A stretch of 64,000 nt of DNA from Gammaproteobacteria bacterium (GTDB lineage Bacteria; Pseudomonadota; Gammaproteobacteria; Pseudomonadales; Moraxellaceae): assembly GCA_028868515.1 (NCBI GenBank), contig JAGWUI010000006.1:1-64000 (forward strand), in the 5' to 3' direction. The notes under the pieces were generated by a model. It ran no database searches and was not told where the DNA came from. It worked only from the letters and a program-made list of their open reading frames with translations. Position 1 is the first letter of the stretch. Every line of letters begins with the position of its first letter. The translations under genes were made by a program, and so were the position numbers. This document shows, piece after piece, positions 24,265 to 32,727 of the stretch.

Positions 24265-24696
24265 CTAGCAACCTTCTAATTCTTTGTCTTTCATTTTATT
24301 TAGATTGACCAATGCTTCTTTGAGCTCATCAGCTTGGTCAGCTCTCCAATATTTTAATCGAGCGGTTCTAGTTCTTTGATCGTATTTCCTTTTGATTCCT
24401 AGACGATCTAAATATGCACAATCTTTAGGATTGTTTATGATTGATGCATTCATACTAGACACGTTGATCGTAGGTGCCGTTTGTAGTTCTGAAGATTTTT
24501 TGGCTTTTTTTGATGGAATTGTTTTTTGATTGCTCTGACAGGGTTGATCACTAAAAGTCATGTGGCCATTCTTGAGTTGACATTGAAAGAATGTTGGATT
24601 TGCAATAGCCTGACTGCCAATGATGCCTCCAAAAATACTGGTTACAGGGAGAATATAGAGTAAAAAATAAGGTGTTAAGTTCTTCTTGAATTTCAT
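24265..24696 (-). CDS. Small secreted DUF4124-like protein
   Basis: 143 residues. A long N-terminal hydrophobic segment ending S-Q-A-I-A-N is a signal peptide or anchor. The first mature residues F-F-Q-C-Q-L-K-N-G-H-M-T-F-S-D-Q-P-C follow the DUF4124 two-Cys pattern. A C-terminal segment (Y-D-Q-R-T-R-T-A-R-L-K-Y-W-R) is basic and helical. It is 93 bp upstream of the related gene at 23740. Function unknown. Confidence 0.65.
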   Translation of the reverse strand: MKFKKNLTPYFLLYILPVTSIFGGIIGSQAIANPTFFQCQLKNGHMTFSDQPCQSNQKTIPSKKAKKSSELQTAPTINVSSMNASIINNPKDCAYLDRLGIKRKYDQRTRTARLKYWRADQADELKEALVNLNKMKDKELEGC

Positions 24697-24822
24697 TTTT
24701 TAGTAGGCTTTCAGTATATTTAAGTTAGGTGCGTTTCGTATTTTTATTCAAATACTTCAGCGAGTTTTTATCTGATGTAAAACTTATCTAATTATAGTGT
24801 GGATTTATGTTGTTTCAATGAC

Positions 24823-25383
24823 TTAAAAATCATGATCGAAAAAGTTTTCGTTTTCCGCTAGTAGACGATTGCTGCGAGCAGCTGTTGTATTTTCTGTTTT
24901 TGCTGGGTGCAGAAATAAGGTGAAATCGTTGATGATTCTTTCTAACTCAGGTGGATAAGGATATCGAATGACTCGATATCCTGCTTCCATCAGCATCGTG
25001 TCTCGTTCGTTGATTTTTGCAGGGCTACTATTCTGAGTTGATTGATTGATTTCGACGATAGAAATCACATTGAAGTCTTTGTCCAGAATTACAAAGTCGA
25101 CACAGCACCGATTGATTTTATTGCGTGTGACAAGTCCACTAGAGTTTAGTAAGGCTGACAGTGCTACTCGCGACAAGACAAAGTGGTCGGGAAGCGCTTT
25201 GCGTAGTTTGATAAAGGTCATTTGTTCGTTTGTTGATAAGAGTGATTTTGCTTTTTTTATGGGTGCTTCGTCTTTCTCTTTTCTTTGGAAGGTGACAGCT
25301 CGGTGGCTTTCTTTATTAGTTGCTGCGGCAATGATGACCATCGCAAGGACTGCGATTACTGCCAGAATAATTAAGAAGTTCAT
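24823..25383 (-). CDS. DUF2726 domain membrane-anchored protein
   Basis: 186 residues. Residues 2-22 form one N-terminal membrane anchor. From about residue 45 it matches DUF2726: L-S-T-N-E-Q-M-T-F-I-K-L-R, V-A-L-S-A-L-L, C-C-V-D-F-V-I-L-D and V-E-I-N-Q, ending with A-G-Y-R-V-I-R-Y-P. DUF2726 has a restriction-endonuclease-like layout in which the D...E-x-N/K residues could be catalytic. Here E-I-N replaces the usual E-x-D/K style, so activity is doubtful. AAGGATC lies 8 bases before the ATG. Confidence 0.75.
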   Translation of the reverse strand: MNFLIILAVIAVLAMVIIAAATNKESHRAVTFQRKEKDEAPIKKAKSLLSTNEQMTFIKLRKALPDHFVLSRVALSALLNSSGLVTRNKINRCCVDFVILDKDFNVISIVEINQSTQNSSPAKINERDTMLMEAGYRVIRYPYPPELERIINDFTLFLHPAKTENTTAARSNRLLAENENFFDHDF

Positions 25384-25506
25384 TATTAGGATCCTTCTGT
25401 GTTCAATTATTGGAGTCTATTCAGCTATTGGTTCTGTGTGGCTTATCAATCTACAGCTTCGTTTTCGGAAAATTCAGTACATGTGGCGGTGGTTTTTTAA
25501 CTGGGG

Positions 25507-25848
25507 TTAATGTCGAGATTCTCTTTCTACTTTTCGTCCATATTGAATGAGTGCAATTTTATAATCTTTTGGGTTTTTGAAATTGTTTTCAGTGGGTGCA
25601 GCGTTGAGTATTTGATTGAGTTCATCTTGGTTGGTTGTGTATTTTTGATCGTTAATTGCATTGCCACAGATGAGGAGTGCTATTGTGGAGATACCCAATA
25701 AGCCAGCAATCCATGCAAACGTATATAGCCGATAAAAGAAAGGATGTTTCCATCTTAAATATTGTCCAAACTCACGAAGTTGTTTGAAAAATAAATAAAT
25801 CATCCATAAAGCAATCAATCCTGCAATAACGGCAATTGCGTAATACAT
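25507..25848 (-). CDS. Small membrane protein, function unknown
   Basis: 113 residues with two membrane helices (about 2-20 and 45-63) and a polar C-terminal tail. There is no recognised family. It precedes the DUF2726 gene on the same strand with a 123-bp gap. Confidence 0.5.
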   Translation of the reverse strand: MYYAIAVIAGLIALWMIYLFFKQLREFGQYLRWKHPFFYRLYTFAWIAGLLGISTIALLICGNAINDQKYTTNQDELNQILNAAPTENNFKNPKDYKIALIQYGRKVERESRH

Positions 25849-26166
25849 GATCAGATCCTGAATTCTTGTGATTATCCTTGAATAGAGTGTAGTACGTCAG
25901 ATAGATAATAACAATAACGATACATTTGATCGAAATAACAAACAGTTTTTTCTGAAATAAATCTAATCCTCTGCTATAGATTTTTAGTCTAAATTTGGCA
26001 AATCACCTATTTTTTAGAAATGATTTGAATATTTAATAAACAAATTGAGGTTTCATGGTGTGGAATAGTGTAGAATTCGCCGCCTGTTTAATGGACTAGC
26101 TGCTTGATTACATGACGTAATTTAAAAAGGGCAATACATTCAGTAAATTACGTTTGGAGTGGTGCG
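25849..26166. other. Divergent intergenic region before the monooxygenase gene
   Basis: No gene. It must hold outward promoters for the membrane protein gene on the left and the monooxygenase on the right. A TAGAAT-like -10 near 26070 is the only promoter-like hexamer I would point to, without a good -35. Confidence 0.4.
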
Positions 26167-27696
26167 ATGGGCAGTTCACATGGGCAGGCGTTTGGTCAAT
26201 CGATGGCTGTAATGGATGCATCGGTTATCATTGTTGGTGCTGGATTTAGTGGCATGGCAATGGCCATTGAATTGCAGAAAGCTGGCATTGATTTTCTGAT
26301 CCTTGAGAAAGGCAGTGAATTTGGTGGTAACTGGCGAGATAACACCTATCCTGGTGCCGCGTGCGATGTCCCATCACATATGTACTGCTTGTCTTATGAG
26401 CCTTATCGCTGGTCTCGCTCTTATGCTAAACAACCAGAAATTCTTGATTACCAAAAATACGTCGCAAAAAAATATCATTTATATCGCGACACTCGCTTTA
26501 ATTCGGCGGTTGCAAGTGCAGAATACAATGATCAAGAAAGCTATTGGACTGTAACCACCACAACAGGTGAGGTGTATCGTGCTCGTGCGATGGTTTCTGC
26601 GCGCGGCAATTTGCATATTCCAACTTATCCAAATATCCCGGGTTTAAATGATTTTAAAGGGATTAAGATTCACTCAGCGGAGTGGGATCATTCAGTTGAT
26701 TTAACAGGTAAACGTATTGCATTGGTGGGTACTGGTGCGAGTGCAATTCAGGTTGTTCCTGAGTTAGCAAAAGTTGCTGGTCAGTTGACAGTGTTTCAGC
26801 GTACTCCAGCATGGGTACTACCGAAGTTAGACTATCCTTATAAAGCAGAAACTCAAGACAAACTTGAGAAAAAGCCTTTATCACGTTGGTTATACCGCAA
26901 ACAGATTTATTGGACATTAGAAAGTAGTGCAGCGGGCTTTGTCCTCGATCCACGCATTATGAAAGTTCCGCAATTATTGGCTCATCAGCATCTACGTGTG
27001 GTGAAAAATAAAAAGACTCGCGCCGCCCTGACGCCAAGTTATACGATGGGGTGTAAGCGTATTTTGATGTCAAACAGCTATTTACAGGCATTTAATCGCC
27101 CAAATGTGGCTTTGACTGGCGCAGTTGAATCGATTACCGAAAATAGTATCGTTTCAGGTGGAGTCAGCCACGAAGTCGATATTATTGTGTTCTGTACTGG
27201 CTTCGACGCAACGAGTCAAGAAGCACAGTTCAGTATTAAGGGCAAAGGCGGTTTGGATCTCAGTCAACACTGGGAACAAGGCATGCATGCTTATCTTGGA
27301 ATCACGACACATAATTTCCCGAATGCATACTTTATGTCAGGTCCAAATACAGGCTTAGGGCATAACTCAATCATTCTCATGATCGAAGCTCAGGCGCGTT
27401 ATATTGCTCAAGCGTTGAAGTATATGAAAAATCAGGGCATGGATAGCCTTGAAGTGAAGAAAGAAGACGAAGATCAATTCTGCGAGAAGTTACATGCTCG
27501 GATGGATAAATCAGTCTGGTCTTCAGGTTGTGCAAGCTGGTATCTGGATGCAAGCGGTAAAAATACGTCAGTTTGGCCAAGCTTTACTTTTGACTATATT
27601 TTGCGGACACGTTTGTTTAATCCTGATGTATATGAATGCAAAGGTGGCGTTCCAGAAAGCAAAAACCTGCTGAAGCGTCTGCTCCAGCGAGTGTAA
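26167..27696 (+). CDS. Flavin-containing monooxygenase, Baeyer-Villiger type
   Basis: 509 residues, normal for class B flavoprotein monooxygenases. An N-terminal FAD Rossmann motif (G-A-G-F-S-G, about 25-30) is followed by E-F-G-G-N-W-R and Y-P-G-A-A-C-D. The Baeyer-Villiger fingerprint FxGxxxHxxxWD is present exactly as F-K-G-I-K-I-H-S-A-E-W-D at 163-174, and the NADPH Rossmann motif G-T-G-A-S-A follows. Such enzymes insert oxygen into ketones using NADPH and O2; the substrate cannot be read from sequence. GGAG precedes the ATG by about 10 bases. It stands alone and is followed by a convergent hairpin. Confidence 0.88.
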   Translation: MGSSHGQAFGQSMAVMDASVIIVGAGFSGMAMAIELQKAGIDFLILEKGSEFGGNWRDNTYPGAACDVPSHMYCLSYEPYRWSRSYAKQPEILDYQKYVAKKYHLYRDTRFNSAVASAEYNDQESYWTVTTTTGEVYRARAMVSARGNLHIPTYPNIPGLNDFKGIKIHSAEWDHSVDLTGKRIALVGTGASAIQVVPELAKVAGQLTVFQRTPAWVLPKLDYPYKAETQDKLEKKPLSRWLYRKQIYWTLESSAAGFVLDPRIMKVPQLLAHQHLRVVKNKKTRAALTPSYTMGCKRILMSNSYLQAFNRPNVALTGAVESITENSIVSGGVSHEVDIIVFCTGFDATSQEAQFSIKGKGGLDLSQHWEQGMHAYLGITTHNFPNAYFMSGPNTGLGHNSIILMIEAQARYIAQALKYMKNQGMDSLEVKKEDEDQFCEKLHARMDKSVWSSGCASWYLDASGKNTSVWPSFTFDYILRTRLFNPDVYECKGGVPESKNLLKRLLQRV

Positions 27697-27719
27697 GTTC
27701 TATTAGTTCCGCAATTTTA

Positions 27720-27750
27720 TAGCACTCAATGTCGTCGATGTTGAGTGCTA
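27720..27750. terminator. Bidirectional terminator between convergent genes
   Basis: TAGCACTCAA and TTGAGTGCTA form a 10-bp stem with an 11-base loop between the monooxygenase (plus) and the dioxygenase-like gene (minus). The TAG stop of the latter is the outermost stem triplet at 27748-27750. T-rich tracts are weak. Confidence 0.55.
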
Positions 27751-28626
27751 TATCGCAAGTCCGACCGTGAGCGTAGAAACATACCCAGCAGAATTGCTAC
27801 CCGTCATAGTCGCCATTTGATTGGTGACTCCATCGCTGAATACCATATCTGTTGCAAAACTTATTTTGGATAGATTTGTAGCGCTACCGCTGTATGCCGA
27901 GTCGGTATATACGTTATTCATTGTTGCCAATGGAAATGTGAATTGTGATGTTTTAATCGCATTGGTTGCGATAGTTGCTAATGTTAAGCTTGGGTAGACT
28001 TCAAAGTGCACATGAGGCATTCGTCCACTGTAACATCCTGGAAAAATCGTTTCGAAAGTCACGTAACCATCAGCATCAGCTACTTGTACTCCGCGTAGAA
28101 AACTGTCAGAAATCACATTTGTCGAATACAGTGAATATTCACCGCTTGCTGTGCAATGCCATAGATAAACTACATAACCTGCCAGTGATGCACAGCTTGA
28201 GTTTGTGTTTACTAGTTTTAATTTGATAGTTAGTGGAATACCTGTTGCGGTATTGGTCGTGGTCAAACTTGGCTTAATATTGCTACGTACAATCCCAGTC
28301 AAGATTAAGGCATTGACCGTGCGTCCGTTGACGGAATTGGTGCCATCACCTGGATAAGGGCCGCCTGTTTCGGTAGGAATCACAGAACAAGAGGATGTGC
28401 TTGTTGATGATGTCGTGGTGCTACTTGTTGAAGATGTACTCGTAGATGTATCAGATGTTGTTGTGCTGCTAGTTGACGTGCTGCTATCACTTCCGCCACA
28501 CCCCATTAATGCAAGAGGGGCGATGCTTAAACCTGCGACAATTTTTAATGCTTGTCTACGGCTAGCGTGTTGAATCAAGAGTTTTTCTAGATCGTGCTGT
28601 AATCCATGTTCGTTTTGCATATCCAT
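27748..28626 (-). CDS. Tat-exported lipoprotein with intradiol ring-cleavage dioxygenase domain
   Basis: 292 residues. An N-terminal twin-arginine motif (S-R-R-Q-A-L-K, Arg23-Arg24) is followed by a hydrophobic stretch and lipobox L-A-L-M-G-C with Cys43, so it is a folded-exported lipoprotein. A Ser/Thr-only linker (about 46-80) leads to an intradiol dioxygenase domain: T-E-G-G-P-Y-P-like start (T-E-T-G-G-P-Y-P), Y-L-W-H-C-T-A-S-G-E-Y-S (about 155) and P-G-C-Y-S-G-R-M-P-H-V-H-F (about 195-206). These supply the Tyr, Tyr, His, His iron ligands of the family. Extracytoplasmic members exist whose substrates are unknown; catechol cleavage outside the cytoplasm is inference. Confidence 0.82.
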   Translation of the reverse strand: MDMQNEHGLQHDLEKLLIQHASRRQALKIVAGLSIAPLALMGCGGSDSSTSTSSTTTSDTSTSTSSTSSTTTSSTSTSSCSVIPTETGGPYPGDGTNSVNGRTVNALILTGIVRSNIKPSLTTTNTATGIPLTIKLKLVNTNSSCASLAGYVVYLWHCTASGEYSLYSTNVISDSFLRGVQVADADGYVTFETIFPGCYSGRMPHVHFEVYPSLTLATIATNAIKTSQFTFPLATMNNVYTDSAYSGSATNLSKISFATDMVFSDGVTNQMATMTGSNSAGYVSTLTVGLAI

Positions 28627-28714
28627 CTCAGCTTCAAATCAGTTGCGTTGAAACATTGTTCACTTAAATTGTGAATAGAAATGAAAGAGCATGTAACGAT
28701 AAGAATTATGGCTT

Positions 28715-28743
28715 CAGTGCTATTTTCATAAGAAATAGCACTG
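28715..28743 (-). terminator. Hairpin behind roxA
   Basis: CAGTGCTATTT and AAATAGCACTG form an 11-bp stem with a 7-base loop, 20 bp behind the roxA stop codon. There is no T-run, so termination is likely but not certain. Confidence 0.45.
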
Positions 28744-28762
28744 AGTGATTCGCAGAATGGAT

Positions 28763-29920
28763 TTATTCAGCTTCGTTGAGAATGACTCGGCCTTCTTCAA
28801 TCCAATCAATCAAGAAATCAAAATCATCAGTGCCGACATCGCTGTTTGATAGCACAAGTCCATCCGCGATTTTTTGTGCGATCTTTGCTTGAGCGCTTGG
28901 CACTTCAATGATTTCGCCATTCCACCAGAATTCTAGTTCATCGTTTTTTTGCAAATAAACTAATCGTCCAGCAGGTTCGCGTTGGATTGTCGCTTCGGAA
29001 TTCAGAGCGCTTTTTAATTCACTGCGTGCGATGCCAAAACCTTCAGGTAGATTTTCTGCATCACGAGACTCACTGAGCAGAGGCATGATCGCATCGTTAA
29101 AACATTCAGGATCACTGAGTGTTTCTTGTAAAGATTCAATTAATTGCAGACGTAATTGTTCTAGCTCGTCACGACTGATCAAACCTGCTGAATTTGCTTT
29201 CTTGCGATGATCCACCAATGGAATTTGGAAGGCTGGTTGACCAATCGCGTAATCGACTGTGCGCTCTAAGAGCTGTGCGGCATTTGGCATACGGAAACCA
29301 AATGAATATGTCAGGCAGTCTTCTTCTGCAACGCCATAATGTGCAAGTTTAGGGGGCACATAAAGGATGTCACCAACGTCTAAAATCTCATCAAAAAAGA
29401 TTTCCCCCATATCTGGAAGTAACCGTAATGGTTGATTCGGAATGAGCGGAGTATCGCTATCGCACCATTGCCCCAGTTGCCAGCGACGACGACCAAAACC
29501 TTGTACGAGGAAGACATCGTATTGATCAAAATGACGACCGACAGAGCCACCTTGTGGCGCATACGACACCATGACATCGTCGCGGCGCCATTGCGGAATA
29601 AAGTCAAAGAGCTGCCAGAGGTTTGCGACATCTAATGACCAGTGATCAACTGCTTGGACAAGTAGCGTATGCAGGGGAGGAAGGTTCTTTAAATCATTGC
29701 TGACAAAAGGAGATTTTTTGACGCGCCATTGTTCTGCATTTTTTGGGTTTTGCATGAGTAGGCGTGCTTGGACGTCTTCTTCAAGTGCAAGTTCTTTGAT
29801 GTCAGCAGGTTCTAATAAACCTGCGATTTGTGGCATGGCATTTTTAATGAGTAATGGTTTCTTTTGCCAATATTCATTGAGAAATGTATCAATGGAGATG
29901 TCGCCAAGAATATGAGTCAT
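28763..29920 (-). CDS. roxA: Ribosomal protein uL16 3-hydroxylase (JmjC-type oxygenase)
   Basis: 385 residues, the usual length for RoxA/YcfD. This 2-oxoglutarate/Fe(II) oxygenase hydroxylates an arginine of ribosomal protein L16. The N-terminal W-Q-K-K-P-L-L-I and the cupin core G-G-S-V-G-R-H-F-D-Q-Y-D-V-F-L-V-Q-G are diagnostic, with the HxD iron ligands near residues 127-129 and G-R-R-R-W following. L-Y-V-P-P-K-L-A-H-Y-G-V carries the second His. The C-terminal winged-helix-like part is present. Acts in the cytoplasm; monocistronic as far as seen. Confidence 0.93.
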   Translation of the reverse strand: MTHILGDISIDTFLNEYWQKKPLLIKNAMPQIAGLLEPADIKELALEEDVQARLLMQNPKNAEQWRVKKSPFVSNDLKNLPPLHTLLVQAVDHWSLDVANLWQLFDFIPQWRRDDVMVSYAPQGGSVGRHFDQYDVFLVQGFGRRRWQLGQWCDSDTPLIPNQPLRLLPDMGEIFFDEILDVGDILYVPPKLAHYGVAEEDCLTYSFGFRMPNAAQLLERTVDYAIGQPAFQIPLVDHRKKANSAGLISRDELEQLRLQLIESLQETLSDPECFNDAIMPLLSESRDAENLPEGFGIARSELKSALNSEATIQREPAGRLVYLQKNDELEFWWNGEIIEVPSAQAKIAQKIADGLVLSNSDVGTDDFDFLIDWIEEGRVILNEAE

Positions 29921-30091
29921 GTTGCTGCTTTAACAGTGAATAAGTTGTGCGCATTATATATGAGTCAAGGAAGTTATTTGAAATAAGTGATTTCGAGTCA
30001 GTGGGACATTATTGTTTTAAATGATTCGTTTCATGTAACCTTGAATTATTCATATTTTTGTTTTTCCAAATTAGGGTCTTTGGAATTTTTA

Positions 30092-30146
30092 GGCACACTT
30101 CGACTCCGCAAAGTAGAACTATATAGCTCGTTGAGTGGAGTCAAAG
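30092..30146. repeat. Dispersed palindromic repeat, copy A
   Basis: The 44 bases at 30092-30135 match the reverse complement of 53651-53694 at 38 positions. The outer arms CTTCGAC and GTCAAAG are a decayed inverted repeat. It lies between roxA and the gene at 30195. This is a non-coding interspersed element. Confidence 0.7.
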
Positions 30147-30194
30147 CATGCAAAGATATGATTTGGAATCATATTTTTAAAATTCTAATAAGCC

Positions 30195-30626
30195 TTATTG
30201 CGCTTTGTAATGCAGCACTTCGAGGCAAACATCACGATTGTCGTCTTCCTTTTCTTTTAAAGTATTCACGCGAGCATTGTTATAGATTTTCATGTAGTCT
30301 GGATCTGTATGCATGGCTTGAACTGCCGCGACAGGATTTTTGATGGATGGCAGCATCTGAGTAATGAGGTTGGCGTAACCTTTGCTGAAGTTCTTATTGT
30401 TGTTTGTGCCGAGGATTTTTGGACAAATTTCATTTAAAACGTCTATTGTGGCAATCTCTTCTTGCGATGTGCCTTGGCCTTGATCGCTTTCAACTTCAAC
30501 TTGGGCTTTACTGTCTGTTGTTTTGCTGGTGGCTGCGTAGCTGCTGGTGATCAAGAGCAAAGAAAGACATGTTGCGCTTAAGATCTTCGTTGTAAGATGA
30601 AAATGATTCATATGGATACTCGTCAT
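30195..30626 (-). CDS. Small secreted protein, Moraxellaceae MCR_0457-like
   Basis: 143 residues with a signal peptide (hydrophobic run ending T-S-S-Y-A-A). The mature part contains E-I-A-T-I-D-V-L-N-E-I-C-P and, near the end, D-V-C-L-E-V-L-H-Y. Two Cys could form a disulfide. The pattern recalls a small envelope protein family of Moraxellaceae (MCR_0457 family), from memory and not verified. Start could be here or at the ATG five codons in; neither has a strong ribosome-binding site. Convergent context: none; it lies head-to-head with surE. Function unknown. Confidence 0.6.
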   Translation of the reverse strand: MTSIHMNHFHLTTKILSATCLSLLLITSSYAATSKTTDSKAQVEVESDQGQGTSQEEIATIDVLNEICPKILGTNNNKNFSKGYANLITQMLPSIKNPVAAVQAMHTDPDYMKIYNNARVNTLKEKEDDNRDVCLEVLHYKAQ

Positions 30627-30821
30627 ACTGTTACTCTGTCATCAGTTGTATTTAATGCGTGTGCATATTATGCGGGATTGGCTGGCGAGATTTTAGGTAT
30701 TTTTAAAAGATGATTTACATGAGTTTTGTACAAGTCATTGATTTGGGGAATTGATTTTTTATCGAGCATTAAGCCTTAATATGCTTGTTTTTGGTGATGA
30801 TTGTTGATTTGAGAGTGTGAA

Positions 30822-31646
30822 TTGAAAATATTAGTGAGTAATGATGATGGTGTACTGGCACCAGGTTTGTTGGCATTGGTCACTGCGTTATCTACGATTG
30901 CTGAAGTGACTGTCGTTGCGCCCGAGTCAGAGCGAAGCGGCGCATCAAGTGCGTTGACATTAGATCGACCATTGCATCCTGTTCAGTTGTCGAATGGCTT
31001 TTGGGCTGTGAATGGTTTTCCTGCAGATTGTGTCTATGTCGGTCTGAATGGTTTGTTCCAAGAATCTTTTGATTTGGTCATCAGTGGAATCAATTCTGGT
31101 GCGAATATGGGCGATGATGTCTTGTATTCAGGAACTATTGGTGCGGCATTTGAAGGGCGCGGACTTGCGCTTCCTGCGATTGCTGTATCACTGGCTGGTG
31201 TCCACGCAAAGCAGTATCGAGAGGCATCACATTTTAAAGTTGCAGCAGAATGGGTGCGAGATTTTGTCAAACAGGGAGTTCCTCGACTGCCTGCAGGACA
31301 TATTTTAAATATTAATATTCCTGATATAGCCGAATTGTCTGGGGTTGAAGTCACTCGTATGGGCGTAAGAGATGTATCTCAGCCTGTGCATAGTGAGATT
31401 GATCCACGTGGTCGGAAGATGTATTGGGTCGGAAAGTCTGGTGATCCGTTGGGTCAAGAGCACATTATCAATGACTCCGCATTACATCCACTAAATAACC
31501 AATTTGAAGCGGATGCAACAGTGCAATTTCGTACAGATTTTGCAGCGTTGAATGATGATTTTGTGAGTATTACCCCAATTCGCCTCGATGCAACTGGCTA
31601 TTCTACGCTGGTCGGTTTAAAAGAGACTTTGTTTTTACGCGATTGA
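30822..31646 (+). CDS. surE: 5'/3'-nucleotidase SurE
   Basis: 274 residues. The start is TTG at 30822: M-K-I-L-V-S-N-D-D-G is the canonical first decapeptide of SurE, with the Asp pair that binds the metal, and GAGAG lies a few bases upstream. Other family motifs are A-P-E-S-E-R-S-G-A-S-S-A, S-G-I-N-S-G-A-N-M-G-D-D-V-L-Y-S-G-T-I-G-A-A and L-N-I-N-I-P. It dephosphorylates nucleoside monophosphates in the cytoplasm. It is followed by nlpD, as in many gamma-proteobacteria; pcm and truD are not adjacent here. Confidence 0.95.
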   Translation: MKILVSNDDGVLAPGLLALVTALSTIAEVTVVAPESERSGASSALTLDRPLHPVQLSNGFWAVNGFPADCVYVGLNGLFQESFDLVISGINSGANMGDDVLYSGTIGAAFEGRGLALPAIAVSLAGVHAKQYREASHFKVAAEWVRDFVKQGVPRLPAGHILNINIPDIAELSGVEVTRMGVRDVSQPVHSEIDPRGRKMYWVGKSGDPLGQEHIINDSALHPLNNQFEADATVQFRTDFAALNDDFVSITPIRLDATGYSTLVGLKETLFLRD

Positions 31647-31732
31647 TATTAGCGTTATTGATGTTAATCAAGTGACTTTCAGCGTTTTTAACCAAGAAGT
31701 CACTCATTAAACACCAAGAAGAGGATGAACGA

Positions 31733-32563
31733 TTGTCGTATTTCAGTGCCCCAATACCCGCAACAAAATTGAAGAAAAAGCCATTATGGATTTCTACAGT
31801 GACGATGAGTTCGTTAATTATCGTGACTGCCAACTTTGTAGGATGTGCTTCCGCACCGACGGTTCGTCCTGTACGAGTAGCTAGTAATGTTGCAGTGCCG
31901 ACGTATTATGTTGTGAAGTCTGGTGATAGTTTAAGCAAAATAGCCTTGCGCTATAATCTGGATTATCGGGATATTGCGCGTATAAACCAGATCGGTGGTG
32001 ATTATGTAATTCAAGTTGGTCAACGGCTGCGTTTGGTGGGCGGTGCTGAGTCGAGTGCACAATCTGCTGCAATGCCAGCAGAACAGCCTTTGACTGCGAA
32101 GCCTTTAGCGAGTCCAACCAGTGCTCCTCAGACCAATACGGTATCTGTGAATCCTGTCTCTGCGCCATTGTCGAGCCAAGCCAATGCTGCCTATGGAAAC
32201 TCATGGCTTTGGCCAACTGATAATGCGATTTCACAAGATTTTGATTTGAAGAAACGAGTTAAAGGCATTCGCTTTACAGGGAATGCGGGTGATCCTGTGC
32301 GGTCAGCGGCCGATGGCATGGTCATTTATGCTGGTAATGGTCTCCCAGAATATGGCAACTTAATCCTGATTCAACATGCGAGTGGTTATATCACAGCGTA
32401 TGCACATAATCAGCGCCTACTTGTGCAAGAAAAAACACGAGTGACTGCTGGGCAACAGATTGCTGAAATGGGTTCTACAGGAACTAATCAAGTGATGCTA
32501 GAGTTTCAGGTGCGGTTGAATGGTAAGCCGATGAATCCACGCTTGGTATTGCCGAAGAAGTAG
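31733..32563 (+). CDS. nlpD: NlpD-like lipoprotein, amidase activator (LysM + degenerate M23)
   Basis: 276 residues starting with TTG at 31733 (GAGG 8 bases upstream; the nearby ATG is out of frame). A signal segment leads to lipobox F-V-G-C, Cys38. The LysM domain (about 59-100) carries Y-V-V-K-S-G-D-S-L-S-K-I-A. The M23 domain (about 165-272) has G-I-R-F-T-G-N-A-G-D-P-V and ends N-Q-V-M-L-E-F-Q-V-R, so the HxH zinc ligands of active peptidases are missing, as in E. coli NlpD, which activates the amidase AmiC in septum splitting. rpoS, often next to nlpD, is absent here, which fits Moraxellaceae. Confidence 0.88.
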   Translation: MSYFSAPIPATKLKKKPLWISTVTMSSLIIVTANFVGCASAPTVRPVRVASNVAVPTYYVVKSGDSLSKIALRYNLDYRDIARINQIGGDYVIQVGQRLRLVGGAESSAQSAAMPAEQPLTAKPLASPTSAPQTNTVSVNPVSAPLSSQANAAYGNSWLWPTDNAISQDFDLKKRVKGIRFTGNAGDPVRSAADGMVIYAGNGLPEYGNLILIQHASGYITAYAHNQRLLVQEKTRVTAGQQIAEMGSTGTNQVMLEFQVRLNGKPMNPRLVLPKK

Positions 32564-32727
32564 TTGGATGAGGGCGTGTTTGGTTTAATGATGCATTCTT
32601 GACCTTACTACGCCTTAGTCCTGCATCATTGCCAATGTAAACTTTTATTTAGGTCAATCCATCATGGCTAATCTCAACTATAATGAGAGTCATTCCATAA
32701 AGGTTTTATGAGTTGGATACTTAAAAT

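Noticed and set aside
29987-30343. A 118-codon plus frame between roxA and the gene at 30195
   Set aside because: It runs through a non-coding dispersed repeat and antisense to a more convincing secreted protein gene.
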